From contig CM049316.1 in assembly GCA_026874595.1 (NCBI GenBank), positions 20,481,839-20,545,838 on the forward strand: a DNA stretch of 64,000 nt, given 5' to 3'. This DNA is from Sipunculus nudus. Lineage: Eukaryota > Annelida > Sipuncula > Golfingiida > Sipunculidae. Shown here in pieces: positions 11,299 to 23,399 of this stretch; position 1 is the first letter of the stretch, and each line of letters begins with the position of its first letter. The notes under the pieces were generated by a model. The model worked only from the letters and a program-made list of their open reading frames with translations, had not been told where the DNA came from and searched no databases. The position numbers and the translations under genes were made by a program.

Positions 11299-11727
11299 AT
11301 TGGAATAAATGTCTTGAAGCAGGCTTTGTGTGTCTAGTCTAGTTTATTGTGATTTAATATATCTTACCAACCATTTAAGGCGTTTTGTTGCTAAATTTCC
11401 CTCTGTAATAAATATATATATTGGCCCTAAATTTTTACCTGAAAATATGACAAAACCACTATAGAAAATTGGCAACATATTTATTGTAAAGGTTATGGTC
11501 TAAGGATCACAAAAATGTAGGGTGTCCACTTTTTACAGGGAAAAATTACTCGGTGACATATGCCTCCACACTAGGTCCCCTAACTAGCGGCTGGCTGACT
11601 AGAGGTCTCCTAGACACTGATAACTCCCACACTGTCCCCACACTTAAGGCCAACTTAAATACATTTCTACCCTGGAGACTCATCTATTTTCATGAGGCTA
11701 ATAAAACGCCTGGAACCGCTTCGTTAC
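11299..11727. other. No gene seen
   Basis: Unique-looking AT-rich DNA. A 67-codon frame at 11553-11756 has no recognisable features. Confidence 0.45.
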
Positions 11728-12318
11728 TAAAGCCCCTTTCTCACATTCACGGATAGCCTCACGGATCATCCCGGATCATCGTACGGGGTCATCCGTGTTA
11801 ACTGCGTCATCACCGAGTAAACTCCGGGCATCACCGTGTTAACACCGTGTTGCATCCATAGTGATCCTTGGCGCACCGGCATGTTCGGAGAAAAATTAAA
11901 CCTGCACAATTTTTCGTCCCAGAGTACACGGATAAAAAAATCATCCGGATCACTCCTTGTTGGCACCGTGCACCTCCGTGTAGCCACCGTATATATCCGG
12001 GAGTATCCGTGTAGCCACCGGGAGCTCCGTATAAAGGCCGGCACTTTCCGGGTGCAGGTTTAAGTTTTTTCTCCGATCATGCTGGTGCACCAAGGATCAC
12101 TAGGGATGCAACACGGTGTTAACACGGTGATGCCCGGTGTTTACACGGCGATACCGTAGATAACACGGAAGATTCTGGAACGATGCTCCGGGATTATCCG
12201 TGTTGCTATCCGTGATTATGTGAAAGCCCATTTACGAAATCGCGCTGCTGTCCCCGGAACAAAACGGATTAAGGTCCGGGGTGATCCCTGTTGCTATCCG
12301 TGAATGTGTGAAAGGCTT
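11728..12318. mobile_element. Foldback element with long imperfect inverted repeats and CCGTG micro-repeats
   Basis: The left terminus CTCACATTCACGGATAGC (near 11738) is matched in reverse at about 12292-12316 (GCTATCCGTGAATGTGTG) and also at about 12205-12230. Further in, the segment from TTAACACCGTGTTGCATCC to AATTAAACCTGCAC (about 11838-11909) pairs with about 12050-12125 in reverse orientation. The whole element is dense in CCGTG/CACGG words. It is clearly GC-richer than its flanks and encodes nothing. Long terminal inverted repeats built of sub-repeats are the hallmark of foldback-type DNA transposons. Confidence 0.65.
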
Positions 12319-12989
12319 GGGGTTATTTGTATTCATAAGCGCGCAGAATACTAAATGGGCTGGAAAGAATTCTCTACCACAATGTCATACCTCGAAAGGG
12401 CTCACGCGGTTACCGCTCTGAATTTTGCTATTGACCCACGACACGACACACTGACCCGCGACACTGGCTTACTTTAACACATTCAACGATACAGCTGACC
12501 CGATAAATAAAAATAAAACATGATTCAACAGACGACCCGATACACTTCGTGACACACTTCTTCCTTAAATAAACATGTAACAAAGTAATGTGTTTTCTAT
12601 ATAACGTTGGCCCGGGCTCATACCTTATTTACCTTTGAGGGGCATACTGCTCTAAATTTAATGGGCTTACTCGCTGGCAACTCTACTTAAAGATCAGGTC
12701 CATAATTTAATTTCCAACTGGATATCAAACTGGTGCTCTTGCAGTATGAGAGCCCATGTCAACACAAGTATCTTGTTGCACCGTGAATTTCCTGCAAGCC
12801 AAATACATGTCAAAATTTTGGATCGACCAAGCGATAGTTTTCTACCAGCGTACGCGACCGAGAGATAGGCAAGGAATTGCCGGATTTTAGTAGCGGCCTG
12901 TAGTTAAGCTTATTTAGTTAACTTTTCTGATTTTTACAGGCAGTTTATCACTAGTGCCGCCGTCTGGACTGGAGATCTCAGCTGCCTTC
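12319..12989. other. No gene seen
   Basis: A short region of GACACGACAC/GACCCG repeats lies near 12420-12545. Otherwise there are no supported features. Confidence 0.45.
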
Positions 12990-13560
12990 CAGAGGGGGCC
13001 CCATTAATCGCAAGCGCAAATAGCAGCTATTTGCTACCCCCCCCCGACCCAAAAAAAATCGGGAGGGGGTAAGAATTATTGTAGCATGCCGGGGGAATGG
13101 ACCTGAGTGCGGCTCGCCAGAGGGGCCCCCGTGAATCGCACACGCAAATAGCAGCTATTTGCTACCATAAAAAAATTGGGAAGGGGGTAGAATTTATGGT
13201 AGCATCGCATTGAGTGTTAAGACTGCCGCCAGGGGGAGTGGACATGAGAGCGGACAGCCAGAGAGGCCTACAAAAATCGCACGCGCAAAAAGCAGCTATT
13301 TGCCACCCTTAAAAATAGGGAAGGGGAAGGAATTATGGTAGCAACGCATTGAGTTCATGAAAACGGACTGCAAGAGGGGCCCTTATGAATCGCATGCGCA
13401 AATAGCAACTATTTGCTACCATAAAAATTGTCAAGACTGCCGCCAGGGAGACTGGATATAAGCGCGCAAATAGCAGCTATTTGCAACTATAAGAAAATCG
13501 GGAAGGGGTAGGAATTATTGTAGCATAGTATTTTTGTTCCTGATAAGGGGCCCCCTTGCA
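12990..13560 (+). repeat. Tandem array, ~80-150-bp units with a palindromic core
   Basis: Five units carry the core AAATAGCAGCTATTTGCTACC or close variants (near 13017, 13145, 13285, 13397 and 13466). The core is preceded by AGAGGGGCCCC...TCGC and followed by GGGAAGGGG.AG and TTATGGTAGCA. AAATAGC-A-GCTATTT forms a perfect 7-bp stem. The GCTACC/GGTAGC words recall the element at 16.9 kb, but I cannot align the units further. Confidence 0.75.
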
Positions 13561-16135
13561 CTTCGGCTAAGGAAAATCCAATAAGTATCTGTCAAATATG
13601 TCATACGGTAAGTCCGTTATATGGGTAACCATAAGCCTTCTTGCGTTCACAGTTCAATTAAGCGCTTTTCAATGGTCTCATTTTATTTGTCCGTGATATG
13701 GGTAAACATAAGCCTTTGGGCACGGAATACTGCGATAAGTTTTCCGAGGAAACTCCAGTAAGTGATTGCTACATGTTTCATCGTAACTCCGTTGAATTGG
13801 TAACCGTGGCAGTTCAGGCAAGGATAATCCATTAAGTTGATTAATATTTTTTTAAACGACATGTCCGTAATATGGGTAACCAATATCCTTCATGCATCGA
13901 AAACTGAAGTAAGCGCTTGTCACTGGTGTCATGTTATATTTCCATGATATGCGTAACCCTAACCCTTTGGCCATTGAATACACCGATGAAGGCTTCCCAC
14001 ATTTGTCCGTTTATATGTCCGTGATATGCATAACCCTTACCCTTCCGGCATGATATACGCCAGTAAGTGCTTGTTACAGGATTCATTTGTGTCCGTGATA
14101 TAGGTAACCCTCATCCTTAAAGCACTGAATACTCAAGTAAACGTTGTCACAGGTGTTACATTATGTGTGCGTGATATGGGTAACTAGAACCTTTCGAACA
14201 TGGAATACTCCAGTGTGTGCTTGTCCAATGTTTAATTAAATGTCCTGTTATGGGTAACCCTAGATAATTATTAAGTGATTGTCCCAGATTCCGCTTAATG
14301 TCCGTGATATGGGTATCCCTTTCCCTTCGGGCATTAAATACTAGAGTAAGTGCGTCACACTGGTGACTTTTTAAAAGATGTACGTAAGATGGCACATGGT
14401 GAACCAAGTCCCAGTATATTTGCCATGGATACATAGGACCTCTGCAAAACATAAACTGTAAACAATGCTATTTTACCTCAGGAACCAGGTTTGTTTTCTA
14501 TAGATGTAACTATGTTGTATATGTCTTGAATTCCTTATAAAAAAATGAAACGGAACAACTCCTCGGGCATGGATTACCGATATAAGCGCCAGGCACTGGG
14601 TATATGTAACGATATGTTCGTAATATGGTTAACCCTGCATGCAGTTAATATTGGTACCCCTATACCTTCGGGCCAGGAGAAGCAACTCAGGTAAGTGTTT
14701 TTCTCACAAGTTTAAATTTCGTCCATGGTATGGGGCCCCTTGGCCGTTCGGCCACGGGGATCCACCAAGTATCTAACACGCGTTGTAGGGGAAGTTCAAT
14801 ATGGGTAAATGTAACCCTTCGTGTACTGACAGCTCAAGTAGGCGCTCTTCAATAGTCTCATGTAACATGTCTGTGAATTTTGCAACCCTGACCCTTCAGG
14901 CATGAAGTATTGCAGTGGGTGTTTTTCCAAGGTTTCATTTAATGTCAGTGTTATGGGTAACGCAAACTTTACGAGCTATAGGCTTAACCGGTAAGTAGTT
15001 GTCCCAGGTATTATACGATTTGGCTATTTGCCATGGATACATGGGACTTTTGCCAAACATCACTGTAAACAATGATTTGTTACCTCATGAACCAGTTTTT
15101 TTTCTCTTTTGATGTTACAATTTTGTATTTGTCATGAATTCCTGAGAGAAATGAGTTGGGACAACTCTGTGGGCATGGATTACCGAAAATAGGTTCAGAC
15201 TATGGTGACAAGTTACATAAGTCCGTAATATGTGTAGCCGAACCCCGTCATGAACTAAATGTTGGTAACCGTTGTCTCCAGTGTGTGTTTGTCCAATGTC
15301 TCATTTAAATGTCCGTGTTATGGGTAACCCAAACCCTTTGGGCAAGGCTAAACTGATTAGTTGCCAAAGGTATTATACGATTGATCCATAATAGGCTAAC
15401 TGTAACCCTTCGGGCATGGAATATTCCAGTAGGTCTGTTTCACAGGTCTCCGTTTATGTCCGTGATATGAGTTACCCTAACCCTTCGAGCATGGAATACT
15501 AAAGTAAGCGCGTGACACTGGTGACATGTTCATGATATCCGTACTATGGCACATGGTGAACCGAGTCGAAGTATATTTGCATGGATACATGGTACCTCTG
15601 CAAAACATAAGATGTAAGCAATTATTTGTTACCTCACAAACCAGGCTTTTTCTCTGTTGTTGTTACTATTTTGTATTTGTCTTGAATTTGTGATTGAAAT
15701 AAAAACGAACAATACCTCGCATATGGATTACTGAAGTAAGCGCTAGGCACCGGTTGAATGTAAGAATATGTCCGTAATATGGGTAACCCTGCATGCAGTT
15801 AATATTGATAGCCCTATACCTTCGGGGAAGGATAAGGTAAGTGCTTCTCACAAGTTTCAATTTTTGTCCATGATATGTGGCCCACTGACCCTTCGGCCAA
15901 GGAGAATCCAGTAAGTATCTGTCACATGTGTCATACGGTAAGTCCTAATATGGGTAACTGTAACCCTTTTTGCATTGACTAATTAAGAAAGCGTTTTTTA
16001 TGTTCTCATGTTATATGTCCGTGATATGGGTGACTCTAATTTTCGAGCATGGATGATTGCAGAAAATGCATGGTATTTGTGGCATTAGATTACTCAATGT
16101 TATGGTTATTTCAAACCCTTCAGGCGTGGACTGAT
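13561..16135 (+). repeat. 2.6-kb satellite array with ~70-80-bp units and higher-order structure
   Basis: The basic unit reads approximately GTCCGTGATATGGGTAACCC, then TAACCCTTCGGGCATGGAAT, then an AGTAAG..CTTGTCACAGG segment; dozens of diverged copies follow one another. A longer block (GCACATGGTGAACC, TTTGCCATGGATACAT, CTCTGCAAAACATAA, then ACCTCA..AACCAG) recurs, its shared GCCATGGATACAT segment lying at about 14415, 15024 and 15571. The two full copies at 14392 and 15549 are 1157 bp apart. The array is therefore a higher-order repeat. All minus-strand frames here are shadows. Confidence 0.85.
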
Positions 16136-16916
16136 AAATAATAGCTGGTCACATGTATATAATAAAAAAAAAAAACAGCCATAAGTGCACATCACAGTTT
16201 TGGTTTTTAGTGCTTGTGAGAGGCACCACATGAAGAGAAGCGTTCAACGTGGGACGGTCGCGGCGTTTTCTTCAACGAATGCAAGGCATCATCAAACATA
16301 GACAGTAAGGATTAGATGTTTGAGGCATCCGGAGAAGACACAGAACCTTGTGTTGTACATTTTAAACAGTCATAATATCATGACTTCTTGACATGACAAA
16401 GTTTAATATGTGGTATGTACTATTATGTTTTCATGCATTCCTTTCAAATAAAATAAGTGTCCTGTGCACATGCTGCAATACAATGTTTTAGCGTGCATCT
16501 TGTTAAATTAAGAATAAATTACGCCATATACCTATGAACGGTTTGTTGAGTTTTCGGAGATGCAACTGAACTGATAGTGATATTAGAGTAACATATGTTC
16601 AATATCCATAACATATTAAAATATTTCAATAAATCATACAGGGAAAATCGATAAAACCGATAACAGCGATGTAATCATGAAAGAGAAGTGAACAGCAAAA
16701 GCAGCTCACCTAAATCGTGACTTTATATTTTGAATATAATGATATATAATTTCTGTGAGATATAAATTATTTTAGAAATATTGCACCATTCCTTGAAATC
16801 AGGATATTGGAATAAAATCTGGACAGTTCTGTTCATGGGAGTGTTGAAGGTTCATCGGAATTAGGACTAACGCAAATCACAAAATATCAATTATTGTAAG
16901 AAAAAGTCCATGATTT
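16136..16916. other. No gene seen
   Basis: AT-rich unique-looking DNA between the satellite and the next element. Confidence 0.45.
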
Positions 16917-18283
16917 ACAGACAATGCATGTGAACAACCCCTAAATAGATGAGCAATATTGTGTATGAACAAACGATGCTAATTCTTTAAGAGAAGGGCG
17001 ACAAAGGTGTGGAACAAGTGTTTATCGAAATTAAATGTTAATATATCATTTGTGATTATTTGAAGGAATTATAATGAAGTGAAGCATATATTATGCCAGG
17101 AATATTAATATGAATAGCCAGTAACAAGCACTTGCTACCTCGCAGATCTGTTTTGCTACCGTGCACATTGCGCTTTGCGGTTAATATAAATCTAATTAAT
17201 ATGGCCCGTCACACTTACTACTGCGCAGGTCAATGTGCTACTTTGCGACTATTAATTGCTTACAAGCATATTGCTAAGATTGTATATGGCTGATCCGGGC
17301 GACATGTGGCTACCAACATTTGCACTGAACCGATAGTAGCAAAATTTTCTATCGCAATTGATAGCCTTCATGGGTACTTGCTACCGCACAAATCTGATTT
17401 GCTACCGCGCATATTGCGCATTGCAATCGCAGCTAAATATCGTCCATGACACTTGCTACCTGCTACCACGCAGTACTGTGTGTTACTTTGTGACTATAAG
17501 TTGCTACCGCGCAAATTGCTTATACCTGTCCTGTCTGAGGGACCTATGGCAACAAATACTTGCCCTTCGTCAATAGTAGCAGAAATTGCGATCGCAAAAT
17601 CCTAGCCCCCATGGGTAGCAGGTGGCAGCAAATCGCTACCGCGCAGGACTGTTTGCTACCACGCACATTGTGCTTTTCGATCGCAGCTTAACAGGGCCAA
17701 TGGCATATGCTACCGCGCAGATCTGTTTGCTGCTTTGCGACAGTCAATTGCTACCGCGAATTTTGCTTTGAGTGGTCCTGTCCGAGCGACCATAGGCAGC
17801 AAAGACTTTGCACTTCGTCAATAGTAGCAGATTTTGCGATCGCAAAATCATAGTCCCAATGGATAGGAGGTGACAGCAACTTGCTACCTCGCAGGCCTGT
17901 TTGTTACCGTGCACATTGCGCATTGCGAACGCAGCTTAATATGACTCATGGCATTTGCTACGGCGCAGATCTGTTCGCTGCTTTGCGTCAGTTAATTACT
18001 ACCGCGCTTACTGTTTTGAGTGTTCCTGTCCGAGCGACCTCTGGCTGCAAAGACTTGCACTACATCTATAGTAACAGAGTTTGCGATTGCAAATTCATAG
18101 CCTCAAAGGGTTAGCAGTGACAGTCACTTGCTACCGCGCAGGTCTGATTTGCTACCGCGCACTTAACGCATATGAGCTGGTCTGTGCCTGGAAGTAGCAA
18201 GTCCAGTGGCTGCTCAGAACGCATTGTGCCGAGCTATGCGCAATGGTAGCAAAGAATCCCAGGGATTAGTCTGGAAAACCGAC
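16917..18283 (+). mobile_element. Copy 1 of a ~1.37-kb element with an internal ~245-bp tandem array
   Basis: A unique head of ~200 bp (from ACAGACAATGCATG) is followed by tandem units. Each unit contains TTGCTACCGCGCA, a TTGCG(C/A)ATTGCGATCGCA-like segment, GACCTCTGGC..CAAAGACTTG and AATAGTAGCAGAATTTGCGA. That last anchor recurs at about 17332, 17571, 17820 and 18066, roughly 240-250 bp apart. A unique tail ends at GGAAAACCGAC (18283). Head, array and tail are all shared with 48630-49995 in the same orientation and at almost the same length (1367 versus 1366 bp). The unit of spread is therefore the whole block, not just a satellite. It encodes nothing recognisable; ends and mechanism are unknown. 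Confidence 0.75.
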
Positions 18284-18589
18284 TTTATTTGCGTGATAAA
18301 AAATGTTAATGTTTTGTGCAATAACCATGTAACTCAGTTCGAGCTTTTGCAATACCTCTGTAACTTGAGTGACAAGTTTACTGCACTGAAAACACATTTG
18401 TTATTGCTTGGTTCTTTTTGCATGCAATTGGAGTTACAGAGATACTGCACTAAACATACACACAATTTGAGTTGACACAGGCAAAAAGTCAGACCTGTAG
18501 ACAGGATAATTTCTACATAATATGGATATTGATCATAGTTCAGAAATATTTATACTTGGCCTTTCTCAGCTGACTGTTTCTGTTATCTT

Positions 18590-18910
18590 TTAATCTGCGC
18601 CTTGGAGGCCACCAGCCCTGCTGATCAGTGCGGCCAGTGAGTAAAGAGGAGTAAAAAGACTATTGGGACATTCAGCTGCCCCGGGCCTGTGTGGTGGGAT
18701 CATTGGCTCATCTTGCTGGTCATTACTTTCAGGTGTATGTGAATCCCCGTCACCCTATGCACCTGGGGTTTGTTGCTGTTTGCACTACTCCTGCAGCTGC
18801 TCTGCAGTAGCTAGTTTGACATCCAAACCACCATTTCCAAACAGAACATTAATGGTATCTAGTTGCTCATTTGTGACCCACAGCGCAATTGTTTTCATTC
18901 CTTCTTCCAT
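18590..18910 (-). pseudogene. 107-codon frame broken only by two TAG codons
   Basis: From ATG at 18910 the frame reads MEEGMKTIALWVTNEQLDTI and continues to a TAA at 18592-18590. It is interrupted by TAG at 18787-18785 and 18757-18755. The second half is rich in polar residues and Pro (SNDQQDEPMIPPHRPG), then more hydrophobic. I do not recognise the family. It points away from the transposase-like pseudogene that starts 390 bp to the right, so it could be a second gene of the same element. It was found by reading the frame directly. Confidence 0.35.
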
Positions 18911-19298
18911 GATAATAAAGGTAATGCTGGTAATCTCTGTAAACAAGCCTGCGTGTATCTTCGATCAAATTGAGAATGTAAACCCTGCGAAACTAGGCTA
19001 TAACAGCAATAACTAAACTTGATATAACCCTTATCTACAGCAGGGTCAGTGTGTGCAACCTTCCCACATCATGGTTAATATCCTTTGTCAGTCTTACAAG
19101 TTACAGGGCCAAAATATTCCCTTATGTGTAATTATGGTCAAGTATGGTCCCTTAGCATCTCCTCCAGTATCACCAAGCAGCATAACAGTGTTAATGGGTA
19201 TTAATAAAGATGTTGAAAGATTTATATAAGCTGCAATTAGGTCCAATGGAAGGCAGTACAAACACATGTAGACACACATTTTAGCTAAATTCAAGTAC

Positions 19299-20880
19299 TT
19301 GAATATGGCAGCAGAGAGAACGCGAAAGCACAGATCCCTACATAGGAGACAACCAAAATTCAAACCCGAGTGTCCTGGGGACAGAAAGGAAAACCTACTT
19401 CAGAAATTAAGACAAGTGAAGAAAGAGTTGCAAAGCAAATCTGTGACAAACACAGGCACACTTGAACAAGCACTTGATTTCTGGCTGGAGCATAACATCA
19501 AAATTCAGTCAGATAGACAGGGTGAAAGCAGTGGAAATAAACCTGTCCTAATCATACTTACCTGTTCCAGCCATCAGTGGCAACTAGTCTATGTTTGCCA
19601 ACAGAAAATATGCTATACAGGAACTGGTGAATCAGATTGGGCACATAAATGTTCTTGTAAAGAAGACCTAGTTTGGCATGAACATTGTACACTAGGCCAA
19701 ACAGCATTTATAAAATTTGTCTATAGTGCCAGGCAACAGGTTTCCTTGGGAGCATCAACATATTGACCTGATGACACCAGCCTTTCTCAACATGAGGTTT
19801 GCCTATGATTATATGCAAGTGGGATGCTACCTTCACACTATGGATGTTTTACTGAAGCTGCAGATTTTGGACAGATAGGATATACCCGTATGACAGAGAT
19901 GGTTGCCACCTTTAATGATTGTGTTAATGAGGAGGCCCAGGATTCGTGCTATACAGCTCTTTTTGAGGAGATAGGGAGTTATGAGGACTTCAAATAAGGT
20001 ATCACAATCATAATTGATGCTCATGGGGGTAGGAAAAATGCAAAAGACACAGATATTGTGTGCATCGGCTACCAATGTCAAAAAAATTTGAGAAATGAAC
20101 ATGTTACAAAATCAGATGAGAACATTACACAAAGACATGAGAATTGGTGCAGAGCGACTGTATAAATATTTTTATGAAGAAAATATAGAGATTGATGTAC
20201 ATGCCCATGGCAACAGTGCAACATTCAATAAATTTATAAAAGAAGAAAGGGAATTCTCAGTATAAAGATACCTTGCATGCTGCCTGCTCAGTGAAGAAGG
20301 CCATGACAAATCTGGCCAAGGGGCGCAAACTACAAGCATTGTCTATCATTGCACTGGCAGCTCAGTGATAAATCGTGGTCAGTAAGGACACATTTTCCTT
20401 GGGCCATGAGGAACTGCCAGAATGATCCTGACCAGTTGCGGAATCAACTTGATAATATTGTTAATCATTATCTAAATGATCATGCTAGATACCACAATTC
20501 TTCACGGTGCAAAACTGGCCCTCATTATGAACCATGCAAAATTATCCTTACAGATTTTAAAGTAGTTGAATAGTTGAGCTGATGTCAAAACTGATAAAAC
20601 AATCTGCTGCATACAGAAATGCTTCATATTATGCATTGGCACGAGATTCGTATTATGTTGAAAGCTTCAACAATGTTTTGAATATATTCCACGATAAATT
20701 GATAGTGTTTGGAAACACTAAGTAAGAGATACGTACTAACCTCGCTATTTGTCACTGGAATGAGAATGTTGACAGGCCATGTACCACCAGGTGGTGGCAG
20801 AGGATCCAAGGAGGTAAACAGGTAAAAAAGATCTCAAGCCTGCTACTTATACTTATGGAAATAACATATGGACACGTTGG
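19299..20880 (+). pseudogene. Broken transposase-like gene of a multicopy invertebrate family
   Basis: The first frame (19299-19766) is basic at its start and contains a Cys/His cluster (CSCKEDLVWHEHC). After a frameshift the text continues as IIIDAHGGRKNAKDTDIVCI near 20005-20060, then a VTK..ENITQRHE block. A D.HAHGNSATFNKFIKE motif (about 20195-20250) corresponds to the family's 'HAHDRN.S.NK..KE'. WQLSDKSWSVRTHF follows (20352 onwards), then NIVNHYLNDHARYHNSSRCK, and finally ARDSYYVESFNNVLNIF with HWNENVDRPCTTRWW (about 20635-20805). At least four frame changes and stops (about 19766, 20000, 20262, 20340, 20571, and TAA near 20722) break it. I know this motif series from repeated uncharacterised proteins in molluscs, brachiopods and cnidarians and take it for a DDE-type transposase. 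The superfamily is not assigned. Confidence 0.65.
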
Positions 20881-22599
20881 ATCTCTGATTTTATCCAACA
20901 TAGCATCAGACACTTTCCAAAAAAAATTATATTTGCACAGTATAAAACAGGACATAGACTGTTATATTACTAGTTTTTCACCTAATGTTCTAATGGATTG
21001 TAATACATACCTTTTATATATGAAGTGGGACAAAGTTACACTTGCAAATATTTGGTAAGTTACACTTTATTATAATTACATGAATCGACTAGGATGAGTG
21101 AGAATGTGGACAAAAAAAAACAGCCATATGAGATTGTTATAAACAAAAGGGGTGACTCAGGGCTTGCTCCTGATTAGCCACTCATACTGCTTTGCACCTC
21201 CCACCCGGCAAATTTGAACTGGGGCTAGCTTGAGCAGATATATTTAATTGTATTGCATAAAAACACAACCTATTTCAAAAAAGATGTTATCAAGTCCTTT
21301 GTAGTATTAGGAACATGTCTGCTAGATTCAGCTCAGATAACATCTTTCTTCACAGCTAATATTCGGAATAGAGTCAGAGCCCAAGTTACAGATATTATAT
21401 TAACCTCCATGTTGCCCAGTAACGCCCCCTAGTTTTTATAGTGGAACCAGGTCTTTAACATGCCATTTGTGGGTGTATTTCAAAGCTATATAAATAACAG
21501 TTACTATTGTTGAACAGGGGTTATTGTTTATAAGAAGTTCAATAATACTGGTTAACCTAATTAGCCAGTAAAACTAATTATGGATATACGTGGTTACATA
21601 TTTATCATATCCATACAGCTGTCAGTATAGTTTAAGGCATGTGCTTCCCATTTAGAAGAGCAAGGGGGTAATTTTTGCGGTAACGTGCATTTTATCTGTT
21701 TTCCCCTCTGGCTAACAAGGCCAATTCGGATCTAACGACTTCTTTCAAGTGATCTCCTAATTCCCTATAAAACTAAATGCTGTGACTTCTTAATTGTCCC
21801 TTGGGATTTATATTGGTTGGATTCGTGGGTATATTATTTCCACGAAAATAAAAATTGCAGACGATCATTAGTTTATGTTTTACAGAGACTCCGTTGTTCC
21901 TCTGAGTAGCCACATAATTAAAATGAATTCAACCCAATAATTTATAACATTACTGAATTTAACATATTTTGTTAGAGAGGTATAAGTATTCGATTGTAAC
22001 AATATTTTATCTGTTAACATTAACGTCCATGCTAGCAAAGTCCACGCTAGCAATGCAAAATAGGAATAAATAAAATAAAAAGAAAATTGTACAACCTAAT
22101 AATTATAACAAAATGAAACTGAACATATGTTGTGAGTAAGGTACGAGTTCAACTATACCTAGGGGTAAGACCTATAACGATTCCAGTACTGTCCGACTTA
22201 CGTCTTACTATTTCATTAGGTCTGCACTTTTAAACCTGAACTTGCCCAGTCGCTCTGTATCTAATATAAAAACTGTTAAAGGAGATTTTTGAGAAAAGGG
22301 ATTGTCCTATTTGTTATGTTTAAACATTCGCTAGACTCATTATACAGTCACTATAAAACACCAGAATCTATGAACCCAGGCATAGTTTGATTATATAGTA
22401 ATATGGCCATGTTTGAAATGGCATAATTTTGTAATAAATCATTGAAGCTGTATGTTATTATTAATCTTATTTTGGCAGATCATTATTTCTCTAAGAGTAA
22501 TATATTGATTTGTCGAGCTTTTTAACCCTATGGATAATTGTTTCATATCAAAACCATGATAATTTCTTAATCCGCAGTATATTTCCTTTCCTAACTTAG

Positions 22600-22600
<1 letters not shown>
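20881..22600. other. No gene seen
   Basis: Probable 3' part of the preceding element followed by AT-rich DNA. A tRNA-like box (AGTTCAAATTTG on the minus strand near 21215) is too weak to call. Confidence 0.4.

Positions 22601-22601
<1 letters not shown>

Positions 22602-22643
<42 letters not shown>
22602..22643. repeat. (TA)n microsatellite
   Basis: About 42 bases of uninterrupted TA. Confidence 0.95.
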
Positions 22644-22646
<3 letters not shown>

Positions 22647-22989
22647 CATATATATAAACGTGTATATAATTTTCTACATAATCTAATATTTGATATCATA
22701 ATCTACATATATATATTGCTTTTGATATTATATCTACATATGTCTTTAAATATGTTTCATTTTTACGATTTTAAAATGAATCGGCTACTTCTTTCAATTT
22801 ATCCTGATATGCCTAGACAGTTTGAAGTATTATTTGACTCTAAATTATTGTAAGAGTGTCAGGAGGTTTTTTGGTGGTTAATGTCTCTGTTTAACCATAC
22901 ACACTTTAGAATATAAATCACCAATATAAAATTAAAATCATTTCATATGGCTGTTTTACCTTAAATTTGGGTCAATCTAAATTATGTTA
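22644..22989. other. No gene seen
   Basis: AT-rich DNA without supported features. Confidence 0.5.
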
Positions 22990-23358
22990 AAACTGTATAT
23001 TTGGCGCTGGTGGCTAACGCCTTGGGCGGTATCAGGCCGGTTGCTTGCTCTGGGCCGGCAGTGTATATAAGGAGGGGTCCGCGAGTGGTGACGGCGAGTC
23101 TGTCTGTAAGTTTTACGAATGTTACATTGGGAGCTCCATTGCCATAGCCTACTATTTGCACTGGGAGTACCATTGCTATAGGAAATAATTAGTTGAAGCC
23201 AAACGTCACACCATCTCAGCGATTTCTGTGGTTTTATGTGTGAATGTGTCCAAGCATGATTTTACTTCGTAACATCAAACCCCCCCCCCCACACACACAC
23301 ACCTTCCCACTGTTCCCGGGCCCGAACTGACTTCTGGCACCCTGCCAGGGTGTTACAT
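22990..23358 (+). promoter_or_regulatory. GC-richer promoter- or LTR-like segment
   Basis: A TATATAA box (23064-23070) sits in a GC-rich context (GGGCCGGCAG before, GGAGGGGTCCGCGAG after). Two related phrases, TTGGGAGCTCCATTGCCATAG and CTGGGAGTACCATTGCTATAG (about 23127 and 23160), follow. The segment ends with the hairpin CACCCTG-C-CAGGGTG (23338-23352) and TGTTACA. The TATA box plus a TG..CA-like end resembles a retrotransposon LTR, but I find no matching TGTAACA start or primer-binding site. A remnant or an ordinary promoter is equally possible. Confidence 0.25.
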
Positions 23359-23399
23359 GTGCGTCAATAACTTACAACTTAATATTACATAAATATGTG

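Noticed and set aside
11766-12063. Overlapping frames on both strands (92 and 75 codons)
   Set aside because: They lie inside the foldback element and follow its CCGTG repeats.
13683-15860. Minus-strand frames such as MVTHITDMSFKK and MFCRGPMYPW
   Set aside because: Translations of the ~75-bp satellite unit (HITD recurs with the repeat).
13000-18283. CRISPR-like regular arrays
   Set aside because: Units of 75-250 bp have no constant short repeat with unique spacers, and the context is eukaryotic.
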